From Dyadobacter sp. NIV53 (lineage in GTDB: Bacteria; Bacteroidota; Bacteroidia; Cytophagales; Spirosomataceae), in contig NZ_CP081299.1 in the NCBI RefSeq assembly GCF_019711195.1, forward strand, positions 1,550,001 through 1,614,000: 64,000 nt of DNA, in the 5' to 3' direction. Below, in pieces: positions 27,515 to 35,364 of this stretch. The position numbers were made by a program, and so were the translations under genes. Every line of letters starts with the position of its first letter. Position 1 is the first letter of the stretch. Below the pieces are notes generated by a model. It saw only the letters and a list, made by a program, of their open reading frames with translations, was not told where the DNA came from and did not search any database.

Positions 27515-28282
27515 ATGCTTCTTAATTATAAAAAAATAGGTGAAACGGGAAAGTCAATAATAATTCTTCACGGCGTTTTCGGTTTTCTGGATAATTGGCT
27601 TACCATTGGCAAAACTATTTCCGAACAAGGTTATCAGGTTTATCTTCTCGACCAGCGCAACCATGGCCGTTCACCTCATGGCGGCGGACTTGACTATGTG
27701 ACTTTTGCCAATGACCTTAAAGATTTTTTGGAGCAAAAAAATATTTCCAATCCCATTTTACTCGGACATTCCATGGGTGGGAAAACCGTGATGGAGTACG
27801 CTGTAAGATTTCCGGAAACGTATGAAAAATTGATTATTGCAGATATTGGCCCAAAAGAGTATGCGATTCATCACACTAAAATCCTGAAAGGATTAAATGC
27901 AATTCCTGTCAATGAAATTGAGAGCAGGAACCAGGCTGATGATATTCTGGCCGATTTTGAACCAATCATATCTGTGCGGCAGTTCCTGTTAAAAAATTTG
28001 TACCGGAAAGAGGAAGGAGGATTTGGATGGCGTTTTAATTTACCGCTGCTTTCGGGTAATATGGAAAATGTAGGCGTCCCTGTCGTTTCAGAAAAACCTG
28101 TGGAAGTTCCGGTATTATTTATGCGCGGCGATAAGTCAGATTACATTCTGGATGAGGACTGGGAGGGCATTCTTGAAATATTCCCGAACGCTCAGCTTGT
28201 AACCATTGAAAACTCAGGACACTGGATACAGGCAGAACAGCCAAAAGCCTTTGTAAAAAGCCTGGTGGATTTTCTTACCTGA
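27515..28282 (+). CDS. Alpha/beta-fold hydrolase (YbfF-type esterase)
   Basis: 255 residues. The oxyanion region LHGVFGFLDNW, DQRNHGRSPH, the nucleophile elbow GHSMGG (Ser86), an acid in the MRGDKSDYI strand and the terminal catalytic His236 in NSGHWIQAEQP form a full triad. It is closest in pattern to YbfF/ABHD11-like carboxylesterases. Cytoplasmic; substrate unknown. A single-gene unit on this strand. Confidence 0.9.
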   Translation: MLLNYKKIGETGKSIIILHGVFGFLDNWLTIGKTISEQGYQVYLLDQRNHGRSPHGGGLDYVTFANDLKDFLEQKNISNPILLGHSMGGKTVMEYAVRFPETYEKLIIADIGPKEYAIHHTKILKGLNAIPVNEIESRNQADDILADFEPIISVRQFLLKNLYRKEEGGFGWRFNLPLLSGNMENVGVPVVSEKPVEVPVLFMRGDKSDYILDEDWEGILEIFPNAQLVTIENSGHWIQAEQPKAFVKSLVDFLT

Positions 28283-28295
28283 AATTAAGGCCGGT

Positions 28296-28718
28296 TCACC
28301 TGGCGTATTTTTCCCTGGTACCGTCACAGTATGAAATGATTAGCTGATTTTTATTCCATTCTATTTCCCATGTAGGACAGGATGTGCAGTTTACTACGGC
28401 ACAAAGCGGATTGACAGCTATAGCCAGGGCAGGTTTTATTTCAAAGAAATCACCATTGATCAATAAAGAAGTCGGGCCGCAGCAAACTGATAAATTCCGG
28501 GAATCCAGAATTGCACCATCTTCCCGGAAAACGAGGTTTTTCGCGGAGTTAACAGCAGCAACTTCCCATATTTTTTGTCCGAATCCTCCTTTTTCAATTT
28601 CAATTAACCGCCACGTTCCTGCGACTGAACTAAAACTGGCTTGTGGCACATTTGCAGTCTCCTGGCTACATGAAAGAAGAATGAATAAAAAAAGTATAAT
28701 ATATAGTTGTCTTAACAT
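28296..28718 (-). CDS. Small lipocalin-like lipoprotein
   Basis: 140 residues with a lipoprotein leader (LFLFILLSC, lipidated Cys at about residue 17). The mature part reads like a small beta-barrel of the lipocalin-like type: GTWRLIEIEKGGFGQKIW near the start, then strands to SYCDGTREKYAR. Several cysteines (SVCCGPTS, PLCAVVNCTSCPTW) may form disulfides. Periplasmic or outer-membrane attached. Function unknown. Confidence 0.68.
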   Translation of the reverse strand: MLRQLYIILFLFILLSCSQETANVPQASFSSVAGTWRLIEIEKGGFGQKIWEVAAVNSAKNLVFREDGAILDSRNLSVCCGPTSLLINGDFFEIKPALAIAVNPLCAVVNCTSCPTWEIEWNKNQLIISYCDGTREKYAR

Positions 28719-28724
28719 AGCACG

Positions 28725-28732
28725 TAACTTTG
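28725..28732 (+). promoter_or_regulatory. Bacteroidota-type promoter for the RsmI-like gene
   Basis: TAACTTTG (exact TAnnTTTG) with TTG at 28707-28709, 15 bases upstream. Expected start site about 28738, 60 bases before the start codon at 28799. Confidence 0.5.
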
Positions 28733-28798
28733 CTCTCTCATAATGACTCCATTATTACTTAAATGGTTGGAGTCTAATTAAAATAAGCTTTAAAAGTC

Positions 28799-29497
28799 AT
28801 GAACTCATCAGCACTGTCATTATTTCTGATTCCGACTGTATTGGCAGAAAACACTTCTGAAAATGTACTTAGTCCGCAGATCAAGGATGTTATAACAAAT
28901 CTGGACTGCTTTTTCGCAGAAGATATCAGAACAGCCCGCCGTTTTATCAGTAGTTTGAGGCTTGGCAAAGTGATTGATCAGATTACTTTTTTTGAATTAA
29001 ACAAAAATACCGATCCGGCCGAAACCAAACAGCAATTAAAAAATCTGAATCAAAATGCCGGGATTATTTCAGAAGCCGGCTGCCCTGGAGTAGCCGATCC
29101 GGGCGCTGTCGCTGTCAGGCTTGCGCATGATCTGGGTATCAATGTGGTTCCATTGGTTGGCCCCTCTTCTATTCTACTTGCATTAATGGCTTCGGGCATG
29201 AGCGGACAATCGTTTGCTTTTAATGGTTATCTGCCCATTGATAAAACTGAGCGAAAAAAAGCAATCCAGCACCTTGAATTGCAGGCACGTAATCAAACAC
29301 AGATTTTCATGGAAACGCCCTTCAGAAACAACCAGCTTATGGATGCTATTTTAGAATCCTGCCAGCCCGGAACTTCACTTTGTGTTGCCAGTAACCTGAC
29401 AGCACCTGACGAATTTGTAAAAACGTATTCAATCAGACAATGGAGAAACAATAAACCGGATTTACACAAAATTCCTACAATATTTATAATCGGATAA
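28799..29497 (+). CDS. RsmI-like SAM-dependent methyltransferase
   Basis: 232 residues of the tetrapyrrole-methylase fold. Recognisable parts are FLIPTVLAENT at the N-terminus, FAEDIRTARRFI, IISEAGCPGVADPG (SAM-binding region), VPLVGPSSILLALMASG and GQSFAFNGYLP. RsmI 2'-O-methylates C1402 of 16S rRNA. This short form, with a modified N-terminal strand and no C-terminal helical domain, is common in Bacteroidota and probably a paralogue of the true RsmI. Substrate is uncertain. Confidence 0.85.
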   Translation: MNSSALSLFLIPTVLAENTSENVLSPQIKDVITNLDCFFAEDIRTARRFISSLRLGKVIDQITFFELNKNTDPAETKQQLKNLNQNAGIISEAGCPGVADPGAVAVRLAHDLGINVVPLVGPSSILLALMASGMSGQSFAFNGYLPIDKTERKKAIQHLELQARNQTQIFMETPFRNNQLMDAILESCQPGTSLCVASNLTAPDEFVKTYSIRQWRNNKPDLHKIPTIFIIG

Positions 29498-29563
29498 AGT
29501 TTTTAAGGAAGTTCATAAATGAAGTGAGCCAAGTATTTCACTTACAAAAAATAATTGAGTGCC

Positions 29564-30268
29564 GTGAAAAAATGGATATTGTGGAGCAGTGTAGCTGTCA
29601 TTGGCTGTATGGCTGCGTGTAAGGACGAAAATGAAAAACTGAATGCTATTATAACAGTAGAATCGCAGTTTCAAACAACTGTTGAGGATTGGGCAGGTGG
29701 TTTTTCTGGTTACAGTTCAGTTACCAATGATACAACCCTGGAAAAGTCCTTCGGCAGGGCGCGGCTGCCGGCAGTCCTTGATTCGACTAAATATGGCCTC
29801 AGAATGCAGGGATATAACAGAGGTGATGGTATGTTTATGTTTCTCAAGAAAAAGGTTTCGGGCCTGGCTCCCGGCCGTGATTACAAAGTTACATTTGATA
29901 TTAATCTCGGAACATCTTACAGCGCATCCGATCCTGGAACAGGAGGTTCTCCGGCAAGTTCAGTCTATTTGAAAGCAGGTGCATCACCGAATGAACCGAC
30001 TGTAAAACTTTTAAATAAAGTTTATACCATTAGTATAGATAACGGCACACAATCGGAAGGCGGCAAGGAAATGAATGTATTAGGAAACGTGGCTAACGGA
30101 TTAGATAAAAACATTTACAAATTAGTTTCACGCTCCAATTCAGATAATCCGGTTTCAGTCAGGGCTAATTCAAACGGAGAAATATGGCTTTGTGTCGGTT
30201 CAGATTCAGGCTTTAAAGATTTAACAGTTCTTTATTATGACAAAATTAAAGCAACAATTAAAGAATAA
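29564..30268 (+). CDS. Lipoprotein of unknown function
   Basis: About 234 residues. The leader VIGCMAACKDE ends in a lipobox-like AAC, so the protein is likely lipidated. The mature part is beta-rich (WAGGFSGYSSV, GLRMQGYNRGDGMFMFLKKK, LAPGRDYKVTFDINLGT), the pattern of a jelly-roll domain. A TTG at 29555 would add three residues; GTG 29564 gives the normal MKKW start. No enzyme motif seen. Confidence 0.7.
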   Translation: MKKWILWSSVAVIGCMAACKDENEKLNAIITVESQFQTTVEDWAGGFSGYSSVTNDTTLEKSFGRARLPAVLDSTKYGLRMQGYNRGDGMFMFLKKKVSGLAPGRDYKVTFDINLGTSYSASDPGTGGSPASSVYLKAGASPNEPTVKLLNKVYTISIDNGTQSEGGKEMNVLGNVANGLDKNIYKLVSRSNSDNPVSVRANSNGEIWLCVGSDSGFKDLTVLYYDKIKATIKE

Positions 30269-30306
30269 TTAACCTTTTTGCGCATAAAACTATTCATCCT
30301 AACTTA

Positions 30307-30349
30307 AAATACCATTACAATCTTGACAGGATCGTAATGGTATTTTTTT
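30307..30349 (+). terminator. Terminator after the lipoprotein gene
   Basis: A 12-base perfect stem AAATACCATTAC / GTAATGGTATTT followed by a run of seven T residues, 38 bases past the stop. Confidence 0.9.
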
Positions 30350-30447
30350 GAAATGATATTAAATCTCAAGATTCAGGGCGCTTCAGAAACTGTTTCGTAA
30401 CTTCGCCCGATATAAAAATGCGTTTCGCGAGAGCAACATTATAGATA

Positions 30448-31086
30448 ATGATTCAAATAAAGTCTTTTACCTTCGGAGCCTTTTCCGAAAATACGTATGT
30501 TTTACATGACGAATCCGGAGAGGCTGTAATTATTGATCCTGGTTGCTATGACAAGGCAGAATATGAGGAACTTAATCGTTACATAGAAAATAATGGCCTG
30601 AAACCTGTGAAAATCATTAATACACATGCTCATATTGACCATGTTTTAGGTGTTGCTACTTTAAAACGAAAATATAATATTCCCTTTTATCTGCATAAAC
30701 TGGATGAACCCTTACTGAAAGCTGTAAAAACTTACGCGCCAAATTATGGTTTCGCACAGTTTGATGAACCCGAAATTGATGGTTATTTTGATGAAGGTGA
30801 TACTGTAAAATTCGGGACAACAACACTCAAAGTAATTTTTGTCCCGGGCCATGCGCCGGGCCATGTTGCGTTTGTTCACGATGAACAGCATTTCGTTGTT
30901 GGCGGAGATGTACTTTTTCGCCAGAGCATAGGCCGCACCGACTTACCGGGAGGCGATATGAAAACTTTGCTGAATAGCATTCGCACTAAATTATTTACCC
31001 TGAATGACAATTACACGGTGTATGCCGGCCATATGCAGCCTACCACAATTGGATTTGAAAAGAAAAATAACCCGTTTTTAAAATAG
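30448..31086 (+). CDS. Metallo-beta-lactamase-fold hydrolase (glyoxalase II-like)
   Basis: 212 residues. The zinc ligands are all present: THAHIDHV (HxHxDH), VPGHAPGHVAF, a bridging Asp in VVGGDVLF and a terminal His in VYAGHMQP. GRTDLPGGD is typical of glyoxalase II-type hydroxyacylglutathione hydrolase relatives. The protein lacks the C-terminal helical substrate domain of true GloB, so it is likely a general thioesterase or persulfide-dioxygenase-like hydrolase. It leads a two-gene unit with pssA, 22 bases apart. TAACTTCG at 30398 is a one-mismatch -7 box. Confidence 0.9.
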   Translation: MIQIKSFTFGAFSENTYVLHDESGEAVIIDPGCYDKAEYEELNRYIENNGLKPVKIINTHAHIDHVLGVATLKRKYNIPFYLHKLDEPLLKAVKTYAPNYGFAQFDEPEIDGYFDEGDTVKFGTTTLKVIFVPGHAPGHVAFVHDEQHFVVGGDVLFRQSIGRTDLPGGDMKTLLNSIRTKLFTLNDNYTVYAGHMQPTTIGFEKKNNPFLK

Positions 31087-31108
31087 GTGTTTAATCACTG
31101 TTTATTTA

Positions 31109-31813
31109 ATGATCAGAAGAAATATACCTAATGCACTTACCTGCGGCAATTTGCTTTGCGGATGTATAGGAGTAGTTGAAGCCTTTCACAGCAACCTACT
31201 TTTATCCTGCGTTCTGATAGGTGTTGCGCTCGTATTTGATTTTTTTGACGGTTTTTTGGCCCGGCTGTTAAAAGTAAGCTCACCCATTGGCAAGGATCTT
31301 GATTCCCTTGCAGACATGGTAACATTCGGATTACTTCCTTCGGTAATTGTATATCAGCTGCTTATGCAAAGTATCCCTGATCTTTTCGGGATTTGGAAGG
31401 CATACCCGGCATTTATCATTGCTATATTTTCAGCAATCCGTCTGGCCAAATTCAATAATGATCCGCGTCAGAGCGATTCGTTTATTGGCGTTCCTACTCC
31501 AGCCAGTGCCATGTTCATTGCTTCTCTCCCGCTTATCCTGAATACAACACAGGGTGAAAGTTGGAAACACATCATTATTAATACTAATAATCTATTGATT
31601 ATGAGCATAGTAATATCCATATTACTGGTAGCTGAAATCCCGTTGCTTGCTTTAAAGTTTAAGTCATTTGGATGGAAGGGGAATGAAGTACGTTATGTAT
31701 TCATACTCATTACCGCTGTGCTGTTGCTGACACTGAAAATTCTGGCAGTTCCACTTATTTTGGTAGTTTATCTTGCCGTTTCATTATTAACAAATTTCAT
31801 GAAAACGCGTTAA
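31109..31813 (+). CDS. pssA: CDP-diacylglycerol-serine O-phosphatidyltransferase
   Basis: 234 residues, integral membrane. It has the complete CDP-alcohol phosphatidyltransferase motif DG-x2-AR-x8-G-x3-D-x3-D, visible from DFFDGFLARLL through GKDLDSLAD, and the NxLTCGNLLCGC N-terminus typical of PssA II-type enzymes. It makes phosphatidylserine, the precursor of phosphatidylethanolamine, in the inner membrane. Eight or so helices are likely. It follows the MBL-fold gene by 22 bases. Confidence 0.95.
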   Translation: MIRRNIPNALTCGNLLCGCIGVVEAFHSNLLLSCVLIGVALVFDFFDGFLARLLKVSSPIGKDLDSLADMVTFGLLPSVIVYQLLMQSIPDLFGIWKAYPAFIIAIFSAIRLAKFNNDPRQSDSFIGVPTPASAMFIASLPLILNTTQGESWKHIIINTNNLLIMSIVISILLVAEIPLLALKFKSFGWKGNEVRYVFILITAVLLLTLKILAVPLILVVYLAVSLLTNFMKTR

Positions 31814-32040
31814 CAAATTGTTATCAAGGAGTTTTTATTGCAATTTTGCAGCACTTTTTCGGATGCAGGTATACAACTGATTTTAGAGATGATTTGTAAA
31901 ACAGTTGTCACATAAAAGGATTTTAAATTTGTTTTGAATTTTTTTGCCAGTTCCAGATTACAAATTATTTTCATTTATAATTTGATTTGTAAAAATGGTA
32001 ATTTCTTATTTTAAAAGTTTTAATTGCTGTTTACATTTCT

Positions 32041-33042
32041 ATGACACATTCACGGATTATTGGTCTGGGATACTATGTTCCAAACAATATCGTTACTAAT
32101 AATGACCTTACTGAATGGATGGAGACTTCGGATGAATGGATTCAGGAGAGAACCGGGATTAAAGAACGCAGATATTTTGAGTTTGGGAAAGATACAAATT
32201 ATAGTATGGCTACGGCCGCTTCCCGTCAGGCTTTGGAACGTGCCGGACTCACTCCGGATGATGTTGATGTAATTGTTTATGCTACCATCACACCGGATTA
32301 TTTTTTTCCGGGATCTGCATTTTTGATGCAACGTGAATTAGGTATGGCAGGTAAGCCGGTCATTGATATCCGGCAGCAATGTTCAGGTTTTGTTTACGCA
32401 TTATCCATCGCTGACCAGTTTATCAAATCGGGCATGTATAAAACCGCATTGGTAGTTGGTTCGGAAATACAATCTTCATGGATCGATAAAAGTACAGCTG
32501 GCCGTAATACAGCAGTAATTTTTGGAGATGGGGCCGGTGCAGCCGTATTACAGGCAACATCAGATCCGGAACATTGCATATTATCTACACATTTACACGC
32601 AGACGGTAATTTTGCAGAAGATTTGTATGTAAGGGACCCAGGCAGTAGCCGTGCAGGCCGTGCCGTGACGAAGGAAATGGTCGAAGAAGGCGGATTTAAT
32701 GTTATTATGAATGGCAATGCCGTTTTTAAACATGCTATTGTTCGTTTTGGTGAAGTAATAAACGAGGCACTTAGTGCCAACGGATACTCTCCCGAAGATA
32801 TTAACCTATTGGTTCCGCATCAGGCGAATATTCGTATAAGCGACTATGTGAGGCAGCAAATGGGACTAGCAGAGAATCAGGTTATTAATAATATACAGCG
32901 ATTTGGTAATACCACAGCCGCGTCTATTCCGATCGCCCTGGCCGAAGCATGGGAAATGGGAAAACTTAAAGACGGTGATTTGCTCTGCCTGGCTGCTTTT
33001 GGCAGTGGTTTTACATGGGCGTCAGCATTAATCCGCTGGTAA
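32041..33042 (+). CDS. fabH: Beta-ketoacyl-ACP synthase III
   Basis: 333 residues, normal FabH length. The catalytic triad is Cys114 (RQQCSGFVYA), His260 (VPHQANIRI) and Asn290 (FGNTTAASIP). It condenses acetyl-CoA (or branched acyl-CoA) with malonyl-ACP to start fatty acid synthesis. Its neighbours are not fab genes, and Bacteroidota usually carry several FabH-type copies, so this may serve branched starters or a secondary lipid. The 227-base upstream region is AT-rich, with CAATTTTGCA near 31841 as a possible weak promoter. Confidence 0.93.
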   Translation: MTHSRIIGLGYYVPNNIVTNNDLTEWMETSDEWIQERTGIKERRYFEFGKDTNYSMATAASRQALERAGLTPDDVDVIVYATITPDYFFPGSAFLMQRELGMAGKPVIDIRQQCSGFVYALSIADQFIKSGMYKTALVVGSEIQSSWIDKSTAGRNTAVIFGDGAGAAVLQATSDPEHCILSTHLHADGNFAEDLYVRDPGSSRAGRAVTKEMVEEGGFNVIMNGNAVFKHAIVRFGEVINEALSANGYSPEDINLLVPHQANIRISDYVRQQMGLAENQVINNIQRFGNTTAASIPIALAEAWEMGKLKDGDLLCLAAFGSGFTWASALIRW

Positions 33043-33071
33043 AACGTATGGTATTTATTAAATTATTTAAA

Positions 33072-33431
33072 TTAATATTGTCCCGTAGATAACATTACTA
33101 GTGTACACGCATTTATTGGCATGATATTTATATCATTTAAGATGCTTTCAAATTCGGGGTTCTCAGTTCCGGGATTGAAGATGACACGATTAGGTTTCAA
33201 AGAAATAATGTAATCGTAATATTCTGGTTGATGGCTAGGATTAATATAAAGTGTAACTGTATGAATATCAGTCCATTTTATTTTTTCTAAGTAAATTTCC
33301 TGACCAAAAACAGAACCTTTTTTACGGCCAAGCAGCAAGACCGGATGGTTGAATGCCATCAATTTTTTAGCTGCAATGTATGAATATCGTGATGGATTAG
33401 ATGATGCGCCAATAATTAGTGTATCTTTCAT
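33072..33431 (-). CDS. CoA-binding (YccU-like) protein
   Basis: 119 residues forming a Rossmann-type CoA-binding domain: TLIIGASSNPSRYSYIAA at the nucleotide-binding turn, HPVLLLGRKKGSVFG, and NRVIFNPGTENPEF. It matches the small stand-alone CoA_binding_2 family of unknown function. It has no ligase half. It is convergent with fabH, with 29 bases between stops. Confidence 0.85.
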   Translation of the reverse strand: MKDTLIIGASSNPSRYSYIAAKKLMAFNHPVLLLGRKKGSVFGQEIYLEKIKWTDIHTVTLYINPSHQPEYYDYIISLKPNRVIFNPGTENPEFESILNDINIMPINACTLVMLSTGQY

Positions 33432-33597
33432 TGTTGTGTATTTTTATGCATGGAATGAGAATTAAATTCAGCACATCGTATATAGATAATTAGATTGCTG
33501 ATAATTTTTTCTTTGGTATAAATATTATATTAGGCATGCAAAATATGCTCAACGTTATTAAAAAAATTCAACGTAATCAATAATACTATTTCTTAAA

Positions 33598-34170
33598 ATG
33601 AACGAGTCAAATGTAAGTCGGAGTTTCTGGAATGAGAAGTGGGCGAAAATTAAATTCGACGAAATCGAAAATGCTCCTCATTACGAAGTATCAAATTATG
33701 GAAGACTTAAGAGCTTTCAGAACAACCCTAAGGACGGCGCGATAATAAAAGGGTCGGTTATTCAGGGATACAGATCTCTCAATATCAGAGCAAGTGGCGG
33801 TAAGACAATTAACCGTTACGTTCACAAACTGGTAGCCGAGTATTTTGCAGAAAAGGCAAGTGATGATCACGCTTTTGTGATTCACAATGATTTTGAAAAG
33901 CAGAATAATTACTATGAAAACCTGAAATGGGTTACAAAAGCAGAAATGATCGATCATAACCGTGAAAATCCTGCCTTTATTAACCGCGTCATCCCAAGAC
34001 GGACCAAGAATTATAAATTAACCGAGAGTAAGGTAAGGATTATCAAGAAATTGTTGAAAAATGACAATAATCGCCTGAAGATGATTGCCAAACAATTCGG
34101 AATCACACATACTCAGCTTAACCGTATCAGGTCAGGAGAAAATTGGAAACATGTGACTATTGAGGATTAA
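33598..34170 (+). CDS. NUMOD4 / HNH-type endonuclease-like protein
   Basis: 190 residues. The N-terminus is a NUMOD4 module (about 13-43; WAKIKFDEIE, HYEVSNYGRLKSF). Next is an HNH-like core (about 75-120) with RYVHKLVAEYF, IHNDFEKQNN and YENLKWVT, keeping the His, Asp and Asn of the beta-beta-alpha-metal site. A C-terminal helix-turn-helix follows (about 143-185, IAKQFGITHTQLNRI). This is the layout of free-standing homing endonucleases from phages and introns, yet no intron, prophage or intein is nearby. It could be domesticated as a regulator. Activity is unproven. Confidence 0.82.
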   Translation: MNESNVSRSFWNEKWAKIKFDEIENAPHYEVSNYGRLKSFQNNPKDGAIIKGSVIQGYRSLNIRASGGKTINRYVHKLVAEYFAEKASDDHAFVIHNDFEKQNNYYENLKWVTKAEMIDHNRENPAFINRVIPRRTKNYKLTESKVRIIKKLLKNDNNRLKMIAKQFGITHTQLNRIRSGENWKHVTIED

Positions 34171-34181
34171 AAGTATAGTGG

Positions 34182-34478
34182 TTATTCTTCTTTTATTAAG
34201 GAAATCGTATAACCGTTGCCGTTCATTCCTTCCTCATAATCGACTGACAACCCAAGGACATACATGAGATGTCTTTTATCAATGTATACCCTGATCCCAT
34301 CGATCAGGTAAAGTTGATCATGTTCTGTTTTTGTGTCAAAGCCCAGGATGAATGTTCCACTGCATGCTCCTCCTTTTAACCCTACTCTTAACCCGTAGGT
34401 GTCCGGGATTTTATTGGCTTCCAGGGTAGTTATTATTTCAGATTTTGCCTTGTAGGTAATCCGAATTGGATTTTCCAT
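34182..34478 (-). CDS. IscA/HesB-like protein lacking the CxC motif
   Basis: 98 residues of the A-type Fe-S carrier fold: ITYKAKSEIITTLEAN, GLRVGLKGGACSGTFILGF and FIDxxHLMYVLGLSVDY-like segments. True IscA proteins bind iron or clusters with three cysteines, one in the GxCSG turn and two in a C-terminal CGCG. Here the first is present (GACSG) but the last site reads GNGYTI, so two ligands are missing. It cannot work as a classical carrier and may have a structural or regulatory role. It is convergent with the NUMOD4 gene. Confidence 0.85.
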   Translation of the reverse strand: MENPIRITYKAKSEIITTLEANKIPDTYGLRVGLKGGACSGTFILGFDTKTEHDQLYLIDGIRVYIDKRHLMYVLGLSVDYEEGMNGNGYTISLIKEE

Positions 34479-34659
34479 TTACATAAAATTTAATGAAGTA
34501 TAACTTCTTCTTTTTGTTGAGGTTAGCAATAACAAGAAGATTTATTTTTCTCAGTGTTACGTCAATTCTTTTTTTGCTGATCCTGATTTAAACTGCAAAA
34601 ACAGAAGTAATTTATTACTGCTAACGCCAAATTACCGTATTTAATTCGTAAAATTTTTA

Positions 34660-34688
34660 TTTGGAATCTCAGTTATCTTGTAATTTTG
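34660..34688 (+). promoter_or_regulatory. Bacteroidota-type promoter upstream of the 195-residue protein
   Basis: TTTG (34660-34663), 17 bases, then TAATTTTG (34681-34688), exact matches to the -33 and -7 boxes. Start site expected near 34695, about 32 bases before the ATG at 34727. Confidence 0.6.
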
Positions 34689-34726
34689 ACTTCATTTTGG
34701 CTCAATATTAAAAGTTGCACGGCGCT

Positions 34727-35314
34727 ATGGAGTATTATATTTTATTAACAATTACATTACTGGGAGTAGTTATTATTTACGGGATCTACCTGACAATTAC
34801 CACTGTTGCAAACAAGGTCTTCGAAAAACAACAATGGGATATTCGAAATAAACATACCGAAATCACCCTGCCGCTTCGATTACAGGCTTATGAAAGAATG
34901 TGTCTTTTTCTGGAAAGAATAAGTCCTAATAATCTCTTGCTCAGGCTAGTTCCGTCTGCAATGAATGCACTCGAATTACAACAGATTCTGCTTAACGACA
35001 TTCGGGAAGAATACAACCATAATGTTGCACAACAAATGTATATCAGCACCAATGCATGGGATCACATCAACAATGCGATGCACGAAATTGTAGCTGATAT
35101 CAATAATGCATCCGTTGATATTACACCGGAAGCACCAGCTTCTGACCTGGCAAAGAAAATTTTTTCTCATGTAATCCAGAAAGAAGTGCAGCCAGCCTCA
35201 TTTGCACTGAAAATTCTTAAAGAAGAGATCAGAACTTTTTTTAAAACAATACTGAACCAATTTCCAGGAAAATTAATTATTTCTAAATATCCTGATCAAA
35301 AAATTAATCAGTGA
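34727..35314 (+). CDS. Membrane-anchored helical protein of unknown function
   Basis: 195 residues: one N-terminal transmembrane helix (about 2-25) followed by a long, mostly helical cytoplasmic domain with PLRLQAYERMCLFLERI and EYNHNVAQQMYIS. I know this as a conserved uncharacterised Bacteroidota type, but cannot name a function. TTG at 34715 would add four residues; ATG 34727 is preferred. It lies directly upstream of mutS2, 50 bases apart, with the GC-rich 16-mer in the gap. Confidence 0.65.
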   Translation: MEYYILLTITLLGVVIIYGIYLTITTVANKVFEKQQWDIRNKHTEITLPLRLQAYERMCLFLERISPNNLLLRLVPSAMNALELQQILLNDIREEYNHNVAQQMYISTNAWDHINNAMHEIVADINNASVDITPEAPASDLAKKIFSHVIQKEVQPASFALKILKEEIRTFFKTILNQFPGKLIISKYPDQKINQ

Positions 35315-35335
35315 TTACCGAAAAATAAAGCTAAA

Positions 35336-35351
35336 ACGGTCCGCCGCGCGG
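35336..35351 (+). repeat. GC-rich 16-mer upstream of mutS2, copy 2
   Basis: ACGGTCCGCCGCGCGG, identical to 22780-22795, ending 13 bases before the mutS2 ATG. The extended part AAAACGGTCCGC also matches, inverted, at 40556-40567. Confidence 0.6.
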
Positions 35352-35364
35352 CTAATTCCCAAAA

